Source: CAYJCL01 sp964370475 (GTDB taxonomy: Bacteria > Bacillota_I > Bacilli_A > RF39 > UBA660). Taken from it: a stretch of DNA of 64,000 nucleotides. This document shows, piece by piece, positions 17,089 to 24,918 of this stretch; positions within the stretch are counted from its first letter, which is position 1; every line of letters starts with the position of its first letter. Below the pieces are notes generated by a model. It ran no database searches. It had not been told where the DNA came from and worked only from the letters and a program-made list of their open reading frames with translations. The translations under genes and the position numbers were made by a program. The stretch spans positions 5,580 through 69,579 of the forward strand of contig CAYJJI010000005.1 in assembly GCA_964370475.1 (NCBI GenBank), in the 5' to 3' direction.

Positions 17089-18009
17089 ATGAGAATAGTA
17101 ATAGCATTAGGTGGAAATGCTCTTGGAAATAATCCTAAAGAGCAACAAGAATTAATAGATAAAGCAATGGCTAATGTAGTACCTTTAATTAAGGATGGTC
17201 ATGAAGTAATTATAGGTCATGGAAATGGTCCTCAAGTAGGTGTTATTAATTTAGCTTTTGAAGATTCTTTTGAGAATAAGGATATTCCATATATGTCTTT
17301 TCCTGAGTGTAGTGCAATGAGTCAAGGATATATCGGATATCATATTCAAAAAGGTCTTAGAGCCTTATTGAAAAAGAGTAATCTTAATAAAAAGATAGCT
17401 ACTATAGTAACTCAGGTAGTTGTTGATAAAAGCGATTTTGCTTTTGTTAATCTTAGTAAACCAGTTGGTCCTTTTTATACTAAAGAAGTTGCTGATAAGT
17501 TAGCATTAGCTAGTGGTGAAACATATGTTGAAGATGCTGGCAGAGGGTATAGAAAAGTTGTTGCTAGTCCTGCACCGGTTTCAATAGTAGAAATAGAAAC
17601 AATTAAGGATTTAATGAATACTGGTCATGTTGTTATTGCAGGTGGAGGAGGAGGAATTCCTGTTTATTTACAGGATGAAACTCAAGGAGCTAATGCGGTA
17701 ATTGATAAGGATAAAGTAGCTTCATTAATGGCTAAAGAGTTAAATGCTGATATATTAGTAATTTTAACTAATATTAAACAAGCTCAAATAAATTATGGTA
17801 AAGAAAATGCAAGTGGATTGGGTATTATTAGTGTAGATGAAGCAACTAAGTATATAGATGAAGGGCATTTTGCTAAAGGAAGTATGTTACCTAAGATGGA
17901 AGCTGCTTTAGATTTTGCTAAAACAAGTGGTAATAAAGCTATTATTACATCTCTAGATAATTTAACTAATGCATTAAATGGTATAGATGCTACAATAATA
18001 GGAAAATAG
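17089..18009 (+). CDS. arcC: Carbamate kinase
   Basis: 306 residues. It converts carbamoyl phosphate and ADP to ATP and carbamate, the energy-yielding last step of agmatine (and arginine) fermentation. Motifs: ALGGNALG at residue 5, GHGNGPQVG near 44, AGGGGGIPV near 184, DKDKVASLMA near 204, and KGSMLPKMEAA near 263. No arginine deiminase or ornithine carbamoyltransferase is nearby, so it belongs to the agmatine pathway here and could be called aguC. It stands alone between terminators. Confidence 0.95.
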   Translation: MRIVIALGGNALGNNPKEQQELIDKAMANVVPLIKDGHEVIIGHGNGPQVGVINLAFEDSFENKDIPYMSFPECSAMSQGYIGYHIQKGLRALLKKSNLNKKIATIVTQVVVDKSDFAFVNLSKPVGPFYTKEVADKLALASGETYVEDAGRGYRKVVASPAPVSIVEIETIKDLMNTGHVVIAGGGGGIPVYLQDETQGANAVIDKDKVASLMAKELNADILVILTNIKQAQINYGKENASGLGIISVDEATKYIDEGHFAKGSMLPKMEAALDFAKTSGNKAIITSLDNLTNALNGIDATIIGK

Positions 18010-18025
18010 CTAATGCTATTTTTTT
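18003..18025 (+). terminator. Intrinsic terminator
   Basis: AAAATAGC-TAAT-GCTATTTTT overlapping the arcC stop codon. Confidence 0.8.
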
Positions 18026-18058
18026 ATTATTAATACTTGTTGTTTTTTTATATCTTAG

Positions 18059-18067
18059 TGTTATAAT
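18059..18067 (+). promoter_or_regulatory. Extended -10 promoter of the LemA operon
   Basis: TGT-TATAAT with the -10 at 18062-18067; TTG-rich sequence 19 bases upstream is a poor -35. The leader of about 50 bases before the ATG is longer than usual for this window. Confidence 0.55.
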
Positions 18068-18121
18068 TAAATTAGAGAACTTATATTGCTTGTATAAGAT
18101 CTAAAGTATAGGAGTGATAAT

Positions 18122-18688
18122 ATGAATAAAAGCAAAATGATATTGTTAATAGTAGGAGGTGCTGTATTACTTATTGCAATGATGTTAATTAGTACTTATA
18201 ATGGATTAGTTAAAATTAATGAAGAAGTTGAGGCTAAATGGTCTGCTGTTGAGACTGATTTACAAAGAAGAAATGATTTAATACCTAATTTAGTTAGTAC
18301 TGTTCAAGGTTATGCTGAACATGAGGCTGAAGTTTATGAGTCAATTACTGATGCTAGAGCTAAAATGAGTGGAGCTATGACTCCTGAAGAAGCTGCTGCT
18401 GCGGATTCTGAGCTATCTGCTGCTTTAGGAAGGTTACTAGCTATTAGTGAATCTAATCCAGAGTTAAAAGCTAATGAAAACTTTATTCAATTACAAGATG
18501 AACTTGCTGGTACTGAAAACAGAATTGCTGTATCTAGAAAAGATTATAATGAGCAAGCAAAGAGTTATAATACTGAAGTGAAATCTTTTCCTAAAAATAT
18601 AATTGCTGGAATGTTTGGGTTTGATGAAAAGGAATATTTTGAAGCAGTTGAAGGGGCTGAAAATGCGCCAGAAGTTAATTTCGAATAG
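18122..18688 (+). CDS. lemA: LemA family protein
   Basis: 188 residues, one N-terminal membrane segment (residues about 5-24), then a long helical body. The family signature is clear: TYNGLVKINEEVEAKWSAVETDLQRRNDLIPNLV, continuing VQGYAEHEAEVYESITDARA, and the later LQDELAGTENRIAVSRKDYNE followed by FPKNIIAGMFGF. LemA proteins are membrane proteins with the bulk outside; their biochemical role is not settled. It is paired with a TPM-domain gene that starts inside its 3' end, a common arrangement. Confidence 0.93.
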   Translation: MNKSKMILLIVGGAVLLIAMMLISTYNGLVKINEEVEAKWSAVETDLQRRNDLIPNLVSTVQGYAEHEAEVYESITDARAKMSGAMTPEEAAAADSELSAALGRLLAISESNPELKANENFIQLQDELAGTENRIAVSRKDYNEQAKSYNTEVKSFPKNIIAGMFGFDEKEYFEAVEGAENAPEVNFE

Positions 18689-19667
18689 TATATTATTAAT
18701 TGGATTATTTTTTCTACCTTTTTATGTAAGTGCTTTGGAGCCTACTGAGGAGTTTTATGTTAATGACTTTGCTAATATATTAAGTGATGAAACAGAATCA
18801 TATATTATTAAACAAAGTAATGCTATGTATCATGTTGATGGTACTCAAATTGTTGTTGTTACTGTTCCAAGTTTGGATGGTGAAATTTTAGAAGAATTTT
18901 CTTTAGATTTAGCTAGATCTTTTGGGATAGGTGATGATGAAGCTGATAATGGTTTATTACTTCTTTTAGCATTGGAAGAAAGAATGTTTAGAGTTGAAGT
19001 AGGTTATGGACTTGAAGGTGTTTTAAATGATGCTAAAACAGGAAGATTTCAAGATGATTATATGATCCCTTATTTTAAAGATGATAAATGGGATGAAGGA
19101 ATTATTAATGGATATAATGCATTTTTTGAAGAAATAGTACTTAAAAATAATTTGGAAATTGATTATGATGTACCGATTGGTAATAATGAAAATCCTAGTG
19201 AAAATGTAGAGAATGCTAATGTTTATTTAGTAATAATATTTGCAGTAATTGCTGGTTTTGTTGGAAGTAAACTTGGAAAAGAGTTATCTAAAAAGAGTAG
19301 AGCTTATCATAAAAATTATAATAAAACACTTGATATAAGATTAGAAAAATTGTTAAAAAATGAACCTGTTAATAAGGATTATGCTAATGTAAAAGCTAAT
19401 ATGTATAGTGTTGTATCTTTTATAATAGTTTTTATTATTTTAATGATTATTAGTTATCATTTTGCTTCTATTATTAGTAATATAATTAATTTTTTTACTT
19501 TTTATATTGCTTGTACTTTACAATTTCCAGGTAATTATTTAAACAGTAATAGAACTGGTGGAGGTAGTTCCTTTGGCGGTGGATCGTCTGGTGGTTCATC
19601 AAGTTTTGGTGGTTCATCTGGTGGTGGTGGATCTTTCGGTGGAGGAGGATCTTCAAGAGGTTTTTAA
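18663..19667 (+). CDS. TPM-domain membrane protein (YgcG family)
   Basis: 334 residues from the ATG at 18663, preceded by GAAGGGG. A longer in-frame start at 18603 would bury the signal peptide (ISNSILLIGLFFLPFYVSA). It overlaps the end of lemA by 26 bases in another frame. The TPM domain (residues about 28-150) has the family features FYVNDFANIL, GTQIVVVTVPSL and RVEVGYGLEGVL. One or two membrane segments follow (about 180-200 and 255-295). The tail is a Gly/Ser-rich run, GGGSSFGGGSSGGSSSFGG-like, as usual for YgcG relatives. It probably works with LemA at the envelope. Confidence 0.88.
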   Translation: MRQKLISNSILLIGLFFLPFYVSALEPTEEFYVNDFANILSDETESYIIKQSNAMYHVDGTQIVVVTVPSLDGEILEEFSLDLARSFGIGDDEADNGLLLLLALEERMFRVEVGYGLEGVLNDAKTGRFQDDYMIPYFKDDKWDEGIINGYNAFFEEIVLKNNLEIDYDVPIGNNENPSENVENANVYLVIIFAVIAGFVGSKLGKELSKKSRAYHKNYNKTLDIRLEKLLKNEPVNKDYANVKANMYSVVSFIIVFIILMIISYHFASIISNIINFFTFYIACTLQFPGNYLNSNRTGGGSSFGGGSSGGSSSFGGSSGGGGSFGGGGSSRGF

Positions 19668-19683
19668 TATAAGGAGGTGGGTT

Positions 19684-20094
19684 ATGAAAAAAATAAATAG
19701 TATTTTATTTATATTTTTAATGGTATTAGTTTTAACAGGGTGTTCGAGTGAAAAGTCGTTAGTGTGTATTAATGATGAAAGTGAATTAGGTGAAGCTAAA
19801 GTCGATATGTTATTTAAAAGTGATGAATTAGTAAGTTATGAAATGTCTATGAAAATGAATATGGCAGTGAAACTTAATGAGGATGAAGCTTCGATGTTTT
19901 GTGATGAATATGAAAATGTAGAAGGTATTAAATGTAGTGTTAGTGTTGATGAAAGAGTTGTTACTTCTATAATTGAAGTTGACTTGGATAAAGTAACAGA
20001 TAAACAAATAGAAAATATAGGTTTTTCTACTGATACGTATGATAATATATTGGATAGTGCAACTGAAGAGGGATTTACTTGTGAATCTAAATAA
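19684..20094 (+). CDS. Small lipoprotein of unknown function
   Basis: 136 residues from the ATG at 19684, which has the strong AAGGAGGTGGG site. An upstream in-frame start at 19558 reads through the Gly-rich coding tail of the previous gene and gives a biased Val-rich shadow. The lipobox VLTGCSSEKS predicts a lipid-modified Cys. Mature residues include LGEAKVDMLFKSDELVSYEM and four Cys in total. It follows the TPM gene by 16 bases and is probably in the same operon. No family recognised. The hairpin downstream (about 20095-20118) is weak. Confidence 0.75.
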   Translation: MKKINSILFIFLMVLVLTGCSSEKSLVCINDESELGEAKVDMLFKSDELVSYEMSMKMNMAVKLNEDEASMFCDEYENVEGIKCSVSVDERVVTSIIEVDLDKVTDKQIENIGFSTDTYDNILDSATEEGFTCESK

Positions 20095-20128
20095 GAAGGT
20101 TAATTATTATCTTTTTTTTATGAATTTA

Positions 20129-20137
20129 TGGTAATAT
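20129..20137 (+). promoter_or_regulatory. Possible extended -10 promoter of the CDF transporter
   Basis: TGG-TAATAT, 23 bases before the ATG, after a T8 stretch. It matches the window's usual pattern but the hexamer is imperfect. Confidence 0.45.
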
Positions 20138-20160
20138 AGTTATATAGAGTAGGTAATGTA

Positions 20161-20997
20161 ATGATTAGAGCAATGTTTGTTAGTTTTTGGGTTAATTTAT
20201 TTTTAACTATTGGTAAAGTTGTAGTAGGATTTTTTGGAAATAGTTCTGTATTAGTAGCTGATGGGGTATCTTCTTTTAGTGATTTAATAACTGATATATT
20301 TGCAATAATAGGAGGAGTTTTATCTAAGAAGTCTGCCGATAAAACTCATCCATTTGGGTATGGTAAGTTAGAATATGTATTTAGTTTATTTATTTCTTTA
20401 ATCATTATTAGCTTGGGTGTTTTTGTAATATTACATAATTCTTATAATGAAGTTATATATCCAAAGTATTTTGTTTTGATATTTGTTGTTATTGCAGTAG
20501 TAGTTAAAATATTATTAGTGAAATTTTTATATGATAAATCTAAGTTACTTAATAGTGATATTTTACTTTATTCATCTTTAGAAAGTAAGTTAGATGTTTA
20601 TGGAACTATTATTGTATTTTTCACTTCAATTTGTATGTTATTATCTAAGTATATAGATTTTTTAAAGTATACTAATCTTATTTCTACAATAGTTATTGGT
20701 ATTTTAATACTTGTTGGGGGGATAAGAATATTTATATATAATGTTAAAGAGTTGAGTATTAAGAAGTTTTCTGGAGATTTAAATAAAGAAGTTAGAGATA
20801 TTATATTGGCTCATAAGGAAATTGAATCAATAAATAAGATGTATATTTTCAAGTATGGAGAATATTATCAATTATTTGCAGAGTTTATTTTTGTAGATGA
20901 TATAAAGTTGAGTAAAGCTCATGATATCGTTGAAAATATTAAACATCAATTATATGTAAAAAAAATTAGACATATTTATATAGAAATGGATAGTTAA
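20161..20997 (+). CDS. Cation diffusion facilitator (CDF) family metal exporter
   Basis: 278 residues, with about six membrane segments in the first 190 residues and a C-terminal cytoplasmic domain of about 80 residues. VADGVSSFSDLITDIFAIIGG (from residue 34) is the D-x-x-S-D/N motif of helix 2, and KTHPFGYGKLEY the following conserved loop. It should export divalent cations such as Zn2+, Mn2+ or Fe2+ against protons; the metal cannot be told from sequence. Its presence 14 kb from a zinc importer is no proof of a link. Confidence 0.9.
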   Translation: MIRAMFVSFWVNLFLTIGKVVVGFFGNSSVLVADGVSSFSDLITDIFAIIGGVLSKKSADKTHPFGYGKLEYVFSLFISLIIISLGVFVILHNSYNEVIYPKYFVLIFVVIAVVVKILLVKFLYDKSKLLNSDILLYSSLESKLDVYGTIIVFFTSICMLLSKYIDFLKYTNLISTIVIGILILVGGIRIFIYNVKELSIKKFSGDLNKEVRDIILAHKEIESINKMYIFKYGEYYQLFAEFIFVDDIKLSKAHDIVENIKHQLYVKKIRHIYIEMDS

Positions 20998-20999
20998 TA

Positions 21000-21027
21000 A
21001 AAAAGGATTACTACAGTAATCCTTTTT
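21000..21027. terminator. Bidirectional terminator
   Basis: AAAAAGGATTAC pairs with GTAATCCTTTTT around TACA. It serves the + strand transporter and the - strand gene that ends at 21026. Confidence 0.85.
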
Positions 21028-21283
21028 AATATAATGTTCTTTTTCTTTTTGCACTTTCTTCTTCGATGAAATCTGGAAAAATTTCCAGAAATTTTTGTCT
21101 CCATACTGGGTCGCATAATAGTTTACTTAATATTCTTTTTTTAATCCATTCATTAGTTTTTAAAGTTTCTTTTATTTCTGCTATTGATTCAGGATGGTTA
21201 ATTATATATTCAAAGTTTAATATACATCCAATATTAGGATTATTTATTGTTTTTTCATAAGTTATATACCAGTCTTTATTCAT
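21026..21283 (-). CDS. Small conserved-looking protein of unknown function
   Basis: 85 residues on the minus strand, ATG preceded by AGGTGG. It is hydrophilic with no signal or membrane segment. The sequence holds NKDWYITYEKTINN, HPESIAEIKETLKTNEWIKK, CDPVWRQKFLEIFPDF and a basic tail SAKRKRTLY. I recognise no family. The minus frame is preferred over a + strand frame at 21066-21260 because only the minus one has a ribosome site, a promoter (TTGTAA-16-TATAAT) and a terminator. Confidence 0.65.
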   Translation of the reverse strand: MNKDWYITYEKTINNPNIGCILNFEYIINHPESIAEIKETLKTNEWIKKRILSKLLCDPVWRQKFLEIFPDFIEEESAKRKRTLY

Positions 21284-21301
21284 AATGCCACCTTTTATTT
21301 A

Positions 21302-21329
21302 ATTATACTACTAATAATGTATTTTACAA
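21302..21329 (-). promoter_or_regulatory. Minus-strand promoter of the 85-residue gene
   Basis: Reading the minus strand: TTGTAA (21329-21324), 16-bp spacer, TATAAT (21307-21302). Confidence 0.6.
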
Positions 21330-21337
21330 CAATTATT

Positions 21338-21346
21338 TGATATAAT
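21338..21346 (+). promoter_or_regulatory. Extended -10 promoter of the RNHCP-suf operon
   Basis: TGA-TATAAT, -10 at 21341-21346, 17 bases before the ATG; divergent from the promoter at 21302-21329. Confidence 0.6.
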
Positions 21347-21363
21347 GGATTTGGAGTGGTTAT

Positions 21364-21690
21364 ATGAATGAATTTGCTAGATTTACAATGATTGATGAAG
21401 AGTTTATTTGTAGGAATTGTGGTAATGAAGTTAAACCACTTGGTTATACTGCTAGAGATCATTGTCCTAATTGTCTTTGTTCAATACATATTGATAATAA
21501 TCCTGGGGATAGAGCTTGTGAATGTTTTGGAACATTAAAACCTGTAGGTATTGATAAGGGTAAGAAGGATGATTTTAAAATCGTTTATAAATGTGATAAA
21601 TGTGGTATGATAAAACGTAATAAATCTGCTAGAGATGATAATATGGATTTAATTATTGATATTATGAGTAATCCTAGAGATATAAAATAG
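21364..21690 (+). CDS. RNHCP-domain zinc protein
   Basis: 108 residues. Cys pairs ICRNCG (near residue 16), CPNCLCS (near 35) and YKCDKCG (near 80) and the RDHCPNCL core mark the RNHCP domain, a small zinc-binding family of unknown biochemical role. FTMIDEEFICRNCG and DRACECFGTLKPVGI fit the family well. It lies 13 bases upstream of sufC and is expected to be co-transcribed with the iron-sulfur genes. Whether it assists cluster formation or is only an operon passenger is open. Confidence 0.85.
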   Translation: MNEFARFTMIDEEFICRNCGNEVKPLGYTARDHCPNCLCSIHIDNNPGDRACECFGTLKPVGIDKGKKDDFKIVYKCDKCGMIKRNKSARDDNMDLIIDIMSNPRDIK

Positions 21691-21703
21691 AAAGAGTGAT
21701 AAG

Positions 21704-22384
21704 ATGTTATTAGAATTAATTGATATATCTTATGAAATAGATGGTAAGAAAATTTTAGATAAGATAAATCTAAAAATAGAGTTAGGGAAGTTTATAGTTA
21801 TAACTGGACCTAATGGATCTGGTAAATCTACGTTAGCTAAAATAGTTGCTGGAGTTTTAAAAGAAACTTCTGGTAAGATAATTTATGATGGAGTGGATAT
21901 TACGGATTATGATTTAACTAAGAGAGCTAATATGGGAATTTCTTTTGCTTTTCAACATCCTGTTAAGTTTAAAGGATTAACTGTCTTTGATATATTAAAT
22001 ATTGCGAATGGTTTTTTCCTAGATAGAGATGTTGCTTGTGAGAGATTACAAGAAGTTGGACTGGAAGCTCATTTATATATAGATAGGGAACTTGATAGTA
22101 CTTTATCTGGTGGAGAGCTTAAAAGAATAGAAATAGCTACTATAGTGTTAAGGGAATCAAAATTAACGATATTTGATGAACCAGAAGCAGGTATTGATTT
22201 ATGGAGTTTTAATGAGTTAATTGATTTATTTAAAGATATTAGAGAATATGTATTTGGTACTACTTTAATTATTTCTCATCAAGATAAAATTATTAGAATT
22301 GCTGATTCGGTAGTAATGATTAAGAATGGTAAAGTTTTTAAAGTAGATAGTTATTCTAATTTAGTAGAGAGTGGTGATTTGTAA
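21704..22384 (+). CDS. sufC: SufC-type ATPase of a minimal iron-sulfur assembly system
   Basis: 226 residues, cytoplasmic ABC ATPase. Walker A is GPNGSGKST (residues about 34-42), the signature is LSGGELKR (about 128), Walker B is LTIFDEPEAGID (about 151), and the switch His is in IISHQD. The FAFQHPVKFKGL stretch is typical of SufC. It should drive conformational changes in the SufB-type scaffold during cluster assembly. The ATG of the scaffold gene overlaps its stop (TAATG), so the two are translationally coupled. Confidence 0.92.
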   Translation: MLLELIDISYEIDGKKILDKINLKIELGKFIVITGPNGSGKSTLAKIVAGVLKETSGKIIYDGVDITDYDLTKRANMGISFAFQHPVKFKGLTVFDILNIANGFFLDRDVACERLQEVGLEAHLYIDRELDSTLSGGELKRIEIATIVLRESKLTIFDEPEAGIDLWSFNELIDLFKDIREYVFGTTLIISHQDKIIRIADSVVMIKNGKVFKVDSYSNLVESGDL

Positions 22385-23316
22385 TGGATTTTAATGAGTT
22401 AAATGATATTGAAAAATCATTACTTAATGAAGTAAATGATTTGAATTCTATTACTGATGGAGCTTATAATATTAGAAGAAACGGAAAATTATTTGCTAAG
22501 TATTCTACTGATGAAGTAGAGATTAGAGGTAAGAGTGATTGTGAAGGTATTGATATTATTGTTGCTGATAATGTTAAAGTATCTGCTGTAAACATTCCTG
22601 TTATTTTAACTAATAGTGGTTTGAACGATATGGTTTATAATGATTTTTATATTGGTGATAATAGTGAAGTTGTTATTAAAGCTGGGTGTGCTATTCATAA
22701 TGATGAAGGACACCAAACTGAACATTCCGGTATTCACCGTTTTCATGTAGGAGTTAATAGTAAAGTCAAATATATAGAAAAGCATTTTGGTTGCGGAGAA
22801 GGTACTGGAGATAATATTTTAAATCCTGTTACTGAAGTTTATTTAAAAGAAAATAGTATTCTTGAAATGGAGACTACTCAAATAAGTGGTGTAGATCATA
22901 CTATTAGAACTACTAGTGGTAAAATTGGTAAGGGTGCAAGTTTAACTATTAGAGAGAATATTCTTACTCACGGAAATCAATTTGCTAAAACTATATTTGA
23001 TGTTACTTTAGATGAAGAAAATAGTAGTTGTCATTTAATTTCTCGTGCTGTAGCTAAAGACGATTCTAAGCAAGAATTTATATCAAGTTTGGTTGGAAAT
23101 CATAAAAGTTATGCACATAGTGAATGTGATGCTATCTTAGAAGGTAATGGAAAAGTTAGTGCTGATCCTAAGATCGTTGCTAATCACAATGAAGCTACAT
23201 TAATACATGAAGCTACTATAGGTAAAATTGCTGGAGAGCAATTAATTAAATTAATGAGTCTTGGTCTTAGCGAAGAAGATGCTGTTAATGTAATTATCAG
23301 TGGATTTTTAAAATAA
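22384..23316 (+). CDS. sufB: Short SufB/SufD-type scaffold protein
   Basis: 310 residues, much shorter than Bacillus SufB (about 465) or SufD (about 430). The beta-helix core is recognisable: GHQTEHSGIHRFHVG (near residue 118), VYLKENSILEMETTQISGVDHT, and the closing NHNEATLIHEATIGKIAGEQLIKLMSLGLSEEDAVNVI, which is typical of the SufBD C-terminus. HFGCGEGTGD near 138 holds a candidate cluster Cys. No sufD, sufS, sufU or sufE is present in the window. A SufC plus one short SufB-like protein matches the two-gene SUF-like minimal arrangement known from archaea and some anaerobes. It probably works as a homodimer scaffold. Confidence 0.85.
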   Translation: MDFNELNDIEKSLLNEVNDLNSITDGAYNIRRNGKLFAKYSTDEVEIRGKSDCEGIDIIVADNVKVSAVNIPVILTNSGLNDMVYNDFYIGDNSEVVIKAGCAIHNDEGHQTEHSGIHRFHVGVNSKVKYIEKHFGCGEGTGDNILNPVTEVYLKENSILEMETTQISGVDHTIRTTSGKIGKGASLTIRENILTHGNQFAKTIFDVTLDEENSSCHLISRAVAKDDSKQEFISSLVGNHKSYAHSECDAILEGNGKVSADPKIVANHNEATLIHEATIGKIAGEQLIKLMSLGLSEEDAVNVIISGFLK

Positions 23317-23350
23317 AAAATACAGTTAAATAGTTTAACTGTATTTTTTT
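23315..23350. terminator. Bidirectional terminator
   Basis: AAAAAATACAGTTAAA-TAG-TTTAACTGTATTTTTT: 16-base arms with T-tracts on both strands, between convergent genes. Confidence 0.9.
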
Positions 23351-24207
23351 TAGTTGTCGATTGTAGCTTTTGCTTTAACAACCCATTTACCTTCAGGAAC
23401 TACTCCGAAGAAGTATCTTCCTTCTGAATTAGTTTTACATGTTTTTCTTAGTTTAAGAGATTTGTTTTCTCCTTCACCAACTGATTCATATAAACCAACT
23501 GTTGCATTAGGAATTGGTGTTCTACTTGAATTATAAACAATACCATTGATTGTACCTTCTTTTGCTGCTGCAACTTTAATCATGTGAATGTTTTCTTCTG
23601 TATTAGCACTATCTACTACTTCAATTGTTATAGGAGTATATACTGTATAATCATCAGCTTGCGCTGTTAGAGTATATGTACCGGCGTCTATTTTATTAAA
23701 TACGTATTCTCCATCTGTAGCTGAAATAGTTTCTGCTACTGTTACGTTTCCTGTATTTACTAATTTTACTATTGCTTTTCCAAATGCGTTTCCGTGGTCA
23801 TCGTAAACGTAACCAAAGACATTACCTTTTACATAAGTAGTATCTTGAGTAATAATGAATTCATTTAATACTACATCTGTTCCTGTGTATGTAAGTGGTC
23901 TTTTTACTGACATTGAATATCCATCTTTTACGGCATAAACGATGTAGTCTCCTCTTGGAACGTTTTGGAATGTATAATTACCATTTTCATTAGTCATTGT
24001 ATGTTTGATTGGATTAAATTCAGTGTCGAATAATTTAACTGTAGCATTTGGAACATCTGTTCCAGAATTGTCTTCTACTTTACCACTTATGGTACTGGTG
24101 TTAATCTCGGGTGTTTCTTCAAGTTCTATCTCTTGATAGTGTTCTTGTAATTCCGCTAAACTAATTTCTTCCGAAAAGTTTAACGTATATATATCTTTTT
24201 GATTCAA
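23350..24207 (-). CDS. Three-domain carboxypeptidase-regulatory-like (prealbumin fold) protein, unsecreted
   Basis: 285 residues, TTG start with a run of six G residues seven bases upstream. No ATG lies nearby in frame, so TTG is well supported. There is no signal peptide. After a short acidic N-terminus, three domains of about 80 residues follow (about 38-118, 122-205, 210-285), each with the pattern ISGKV.D..G..VPNATVKL, then NENGNYTFQNVPRGDYIVYA. That is the CarboxypepD_reg-like/SpaA-like beta sandwich. It lies 35 bases downstream of the gene at 24243-24812 on the same strand and is probably co-transcribed. Lack of a secretion signal in a structural beta-sandwich protein fits an internal or spore-layer role, which is inference. 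Confidence 0.75.
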   Translation of the reverse strand: MNQKDIYTLNFSEEISLAELQEHYQEIELEETPEINTSTISGKVEDNSGTDVPNATVKLFDTEFNPIKHTMTNENGNYTFQNVPRGDYIVYAVKDGYSMSVKRPLTYTGTDVVLNEFIITQDTTYVKGNVFGYVYDDHGNAFGKAIVKLVNTGNVTVAETISATDGEYVFNKIDAGTYTLTAQADDYTVYTPITIEVVDSANTEENIHMIKVAAAKEGTINGIVYNSSRTPIPNATVGLYESVGEGENKSLKLRKTCKTNSEGRYFFGVVPEGKWVVKAKATIDN

Positions 24208-24242
24208 AATTTGTCCCCCCTTATTTTGTTAATTTTTGAATC

Positions 24243-24812
24243 TTACATTATATTTAGTAATGTTATTTCATATGCTGTATCATTTTCACCTACTGTGAAA
24301 ATCATATTAAAAGTTTGAGTCCAGTTATATCCGTTTGGGATAACTAGTGTGTTTTCTTTGAATACTAATCCTGAAGGTAGTGCTGTTTTTGGAATGATAG
24401 GGCATGTAGGTTCAGTAATAAATTTTATTTCTGTACCTGTTGTTCCTGGATAGTATCTAAATGTTTTTAAATTGTCATCTCTTTCAATTCTTCCGCCATT
24501 TTCACTTCCAACTACCATAGATAAAACAGAGTATCCTCCTTTAGTTTCTTCACATCCTGTACATAGACAGTCTGAGAATATTTCTAATTTACTTGCTAGT
24601 ATTACTTCTAACTTAGTAATAGCGTTGACCATTTTTTCTACTGATTTATTGGCTGCTAAAATTTCTTGTGGGTCTTTAGAAACGCTAGTGAAATATTTTA
24701 TTTTTTCAGCTTCTACATTTAAGATGTTAGCAAGTCCTGATTGTTCGTGTGCTACTGAAGAAATAATTTCTGAAATCGCTTCGCAACGATTTGTGCTTGT
24801 TGTTTCGTACAT
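24243..24812 (-). CDS. Unsecreted protein with two-helix module and beta-rich C-terminus
   Basis: 189 residues, AAAGGAG before the ATG. Residues about 10-85 form two predicted helices: ISEIISSVAHEQSGLANILNV...EKI and EILAANKSVEKMVNAITKLEVILASKLE. The same two-helix module ends the divergent gene at 24919. A Cys-containing link (CLCTGCEE) leads to a C-terminal beta-rich half (WTQTFNMIFTVGENDTAYEITL). There is no signal peptide. From memory, similar helix pairs (LANILNAEGEKIQ-like) occur in spore-surface and collagen-like proteins of Bacilli and Clostridia; I could not check this. Confidence 0.7.
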   Translation of the reverse strand: MYETTSTNRCEAISEIISSVAHEQSGLANILNVEAEKIKYFTSVSKDPQEILAANKSVEKMVNAITKLEVILASKLEIFSDCLCTGCEETKGGYSVLSMVVGSENGGRIERDDNLKTFRYYPGTTGTEIKFITEPTCPIIPKTALPSGLVFKENTLVIPNGYNWTQTFNMIFTVGENDTAYEITLLNIM

Positions 24813-24830
24813 ATTATCTCCTTTCTCTTT

Positions 24831-24838
24831 ATTGTATG
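24831..24838 (-). promoter_or_regulatory. Candidate -10 of the mother-cell sigma type
   Basis: The minus strand reads CATACAAT (24838-24831) followed by A, which matches both the sigma-E -10 and the sigma-K form CATANNNTA. An AC lies 16 bases upstream of it. The distance to the ATG is 18 bases. It lacks the TGN-TATAAT form seen elsewhere in the window. The match could be chance in AT-rich DNA. Confidence 0.35.
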
Positions 24839-24841
24839 AGT

Positions 24842-24863
24842 GTTTTATTATTTTGTTTGTGTT
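24842..24863. repeat. 22-bp direct repeat, copy A
   Basis: Identical over 22 bases (begins GTTTTATTATTTTG) to 26321-26342, in the same orientation and 1479 bp apart. This copy lies in the divergent promoter region. Confidence 0.7.
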
Positions 24864-24892
24864 TTTGTTTATAAACTTTATTAGATTATTGT

Positions 24893-24900
24893 CATATATT
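24893..24900 (+). promoter_or_regulatory. Candidate -10 of the mother-cell sigma type
   Basis: CATATATT, 18 bases before the ATG at 24919, with AC 16 bases upstream. It is the divergent counterpart of the site at 24831-24838. An alternative TGA-TATAAA at 24900-24908 is too close to the start codon to be useful. Confidence 0.3.
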
Positions 24901-24918
24901 GATATAAAGAGGTTTAAT

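Noticed and set aside
19558..19683. Longer start of the lipoprotein at 19684
   Set aside because: It is the shifted frame of the Gly-rich tail of the TPM gene (Val-rich shadow); the ATG at 19684 has AAGGAGGTGGG and a clean lipobox signal.
21066..21260. 64-residue + strand frame
   Set aside because: Shadow of the minus-strand 85-residue gene, which alone has a ribosome site, promoter and terminator.
24472..24918. A 149-residue N-terminal extension of the Cys-rich protein at 24919
   Set aside because: It runs antisense through the divergent gene at 24243-24812 and the promoter region, and has no ribosome site. The ATG at 24919 has AGAGG upstream.
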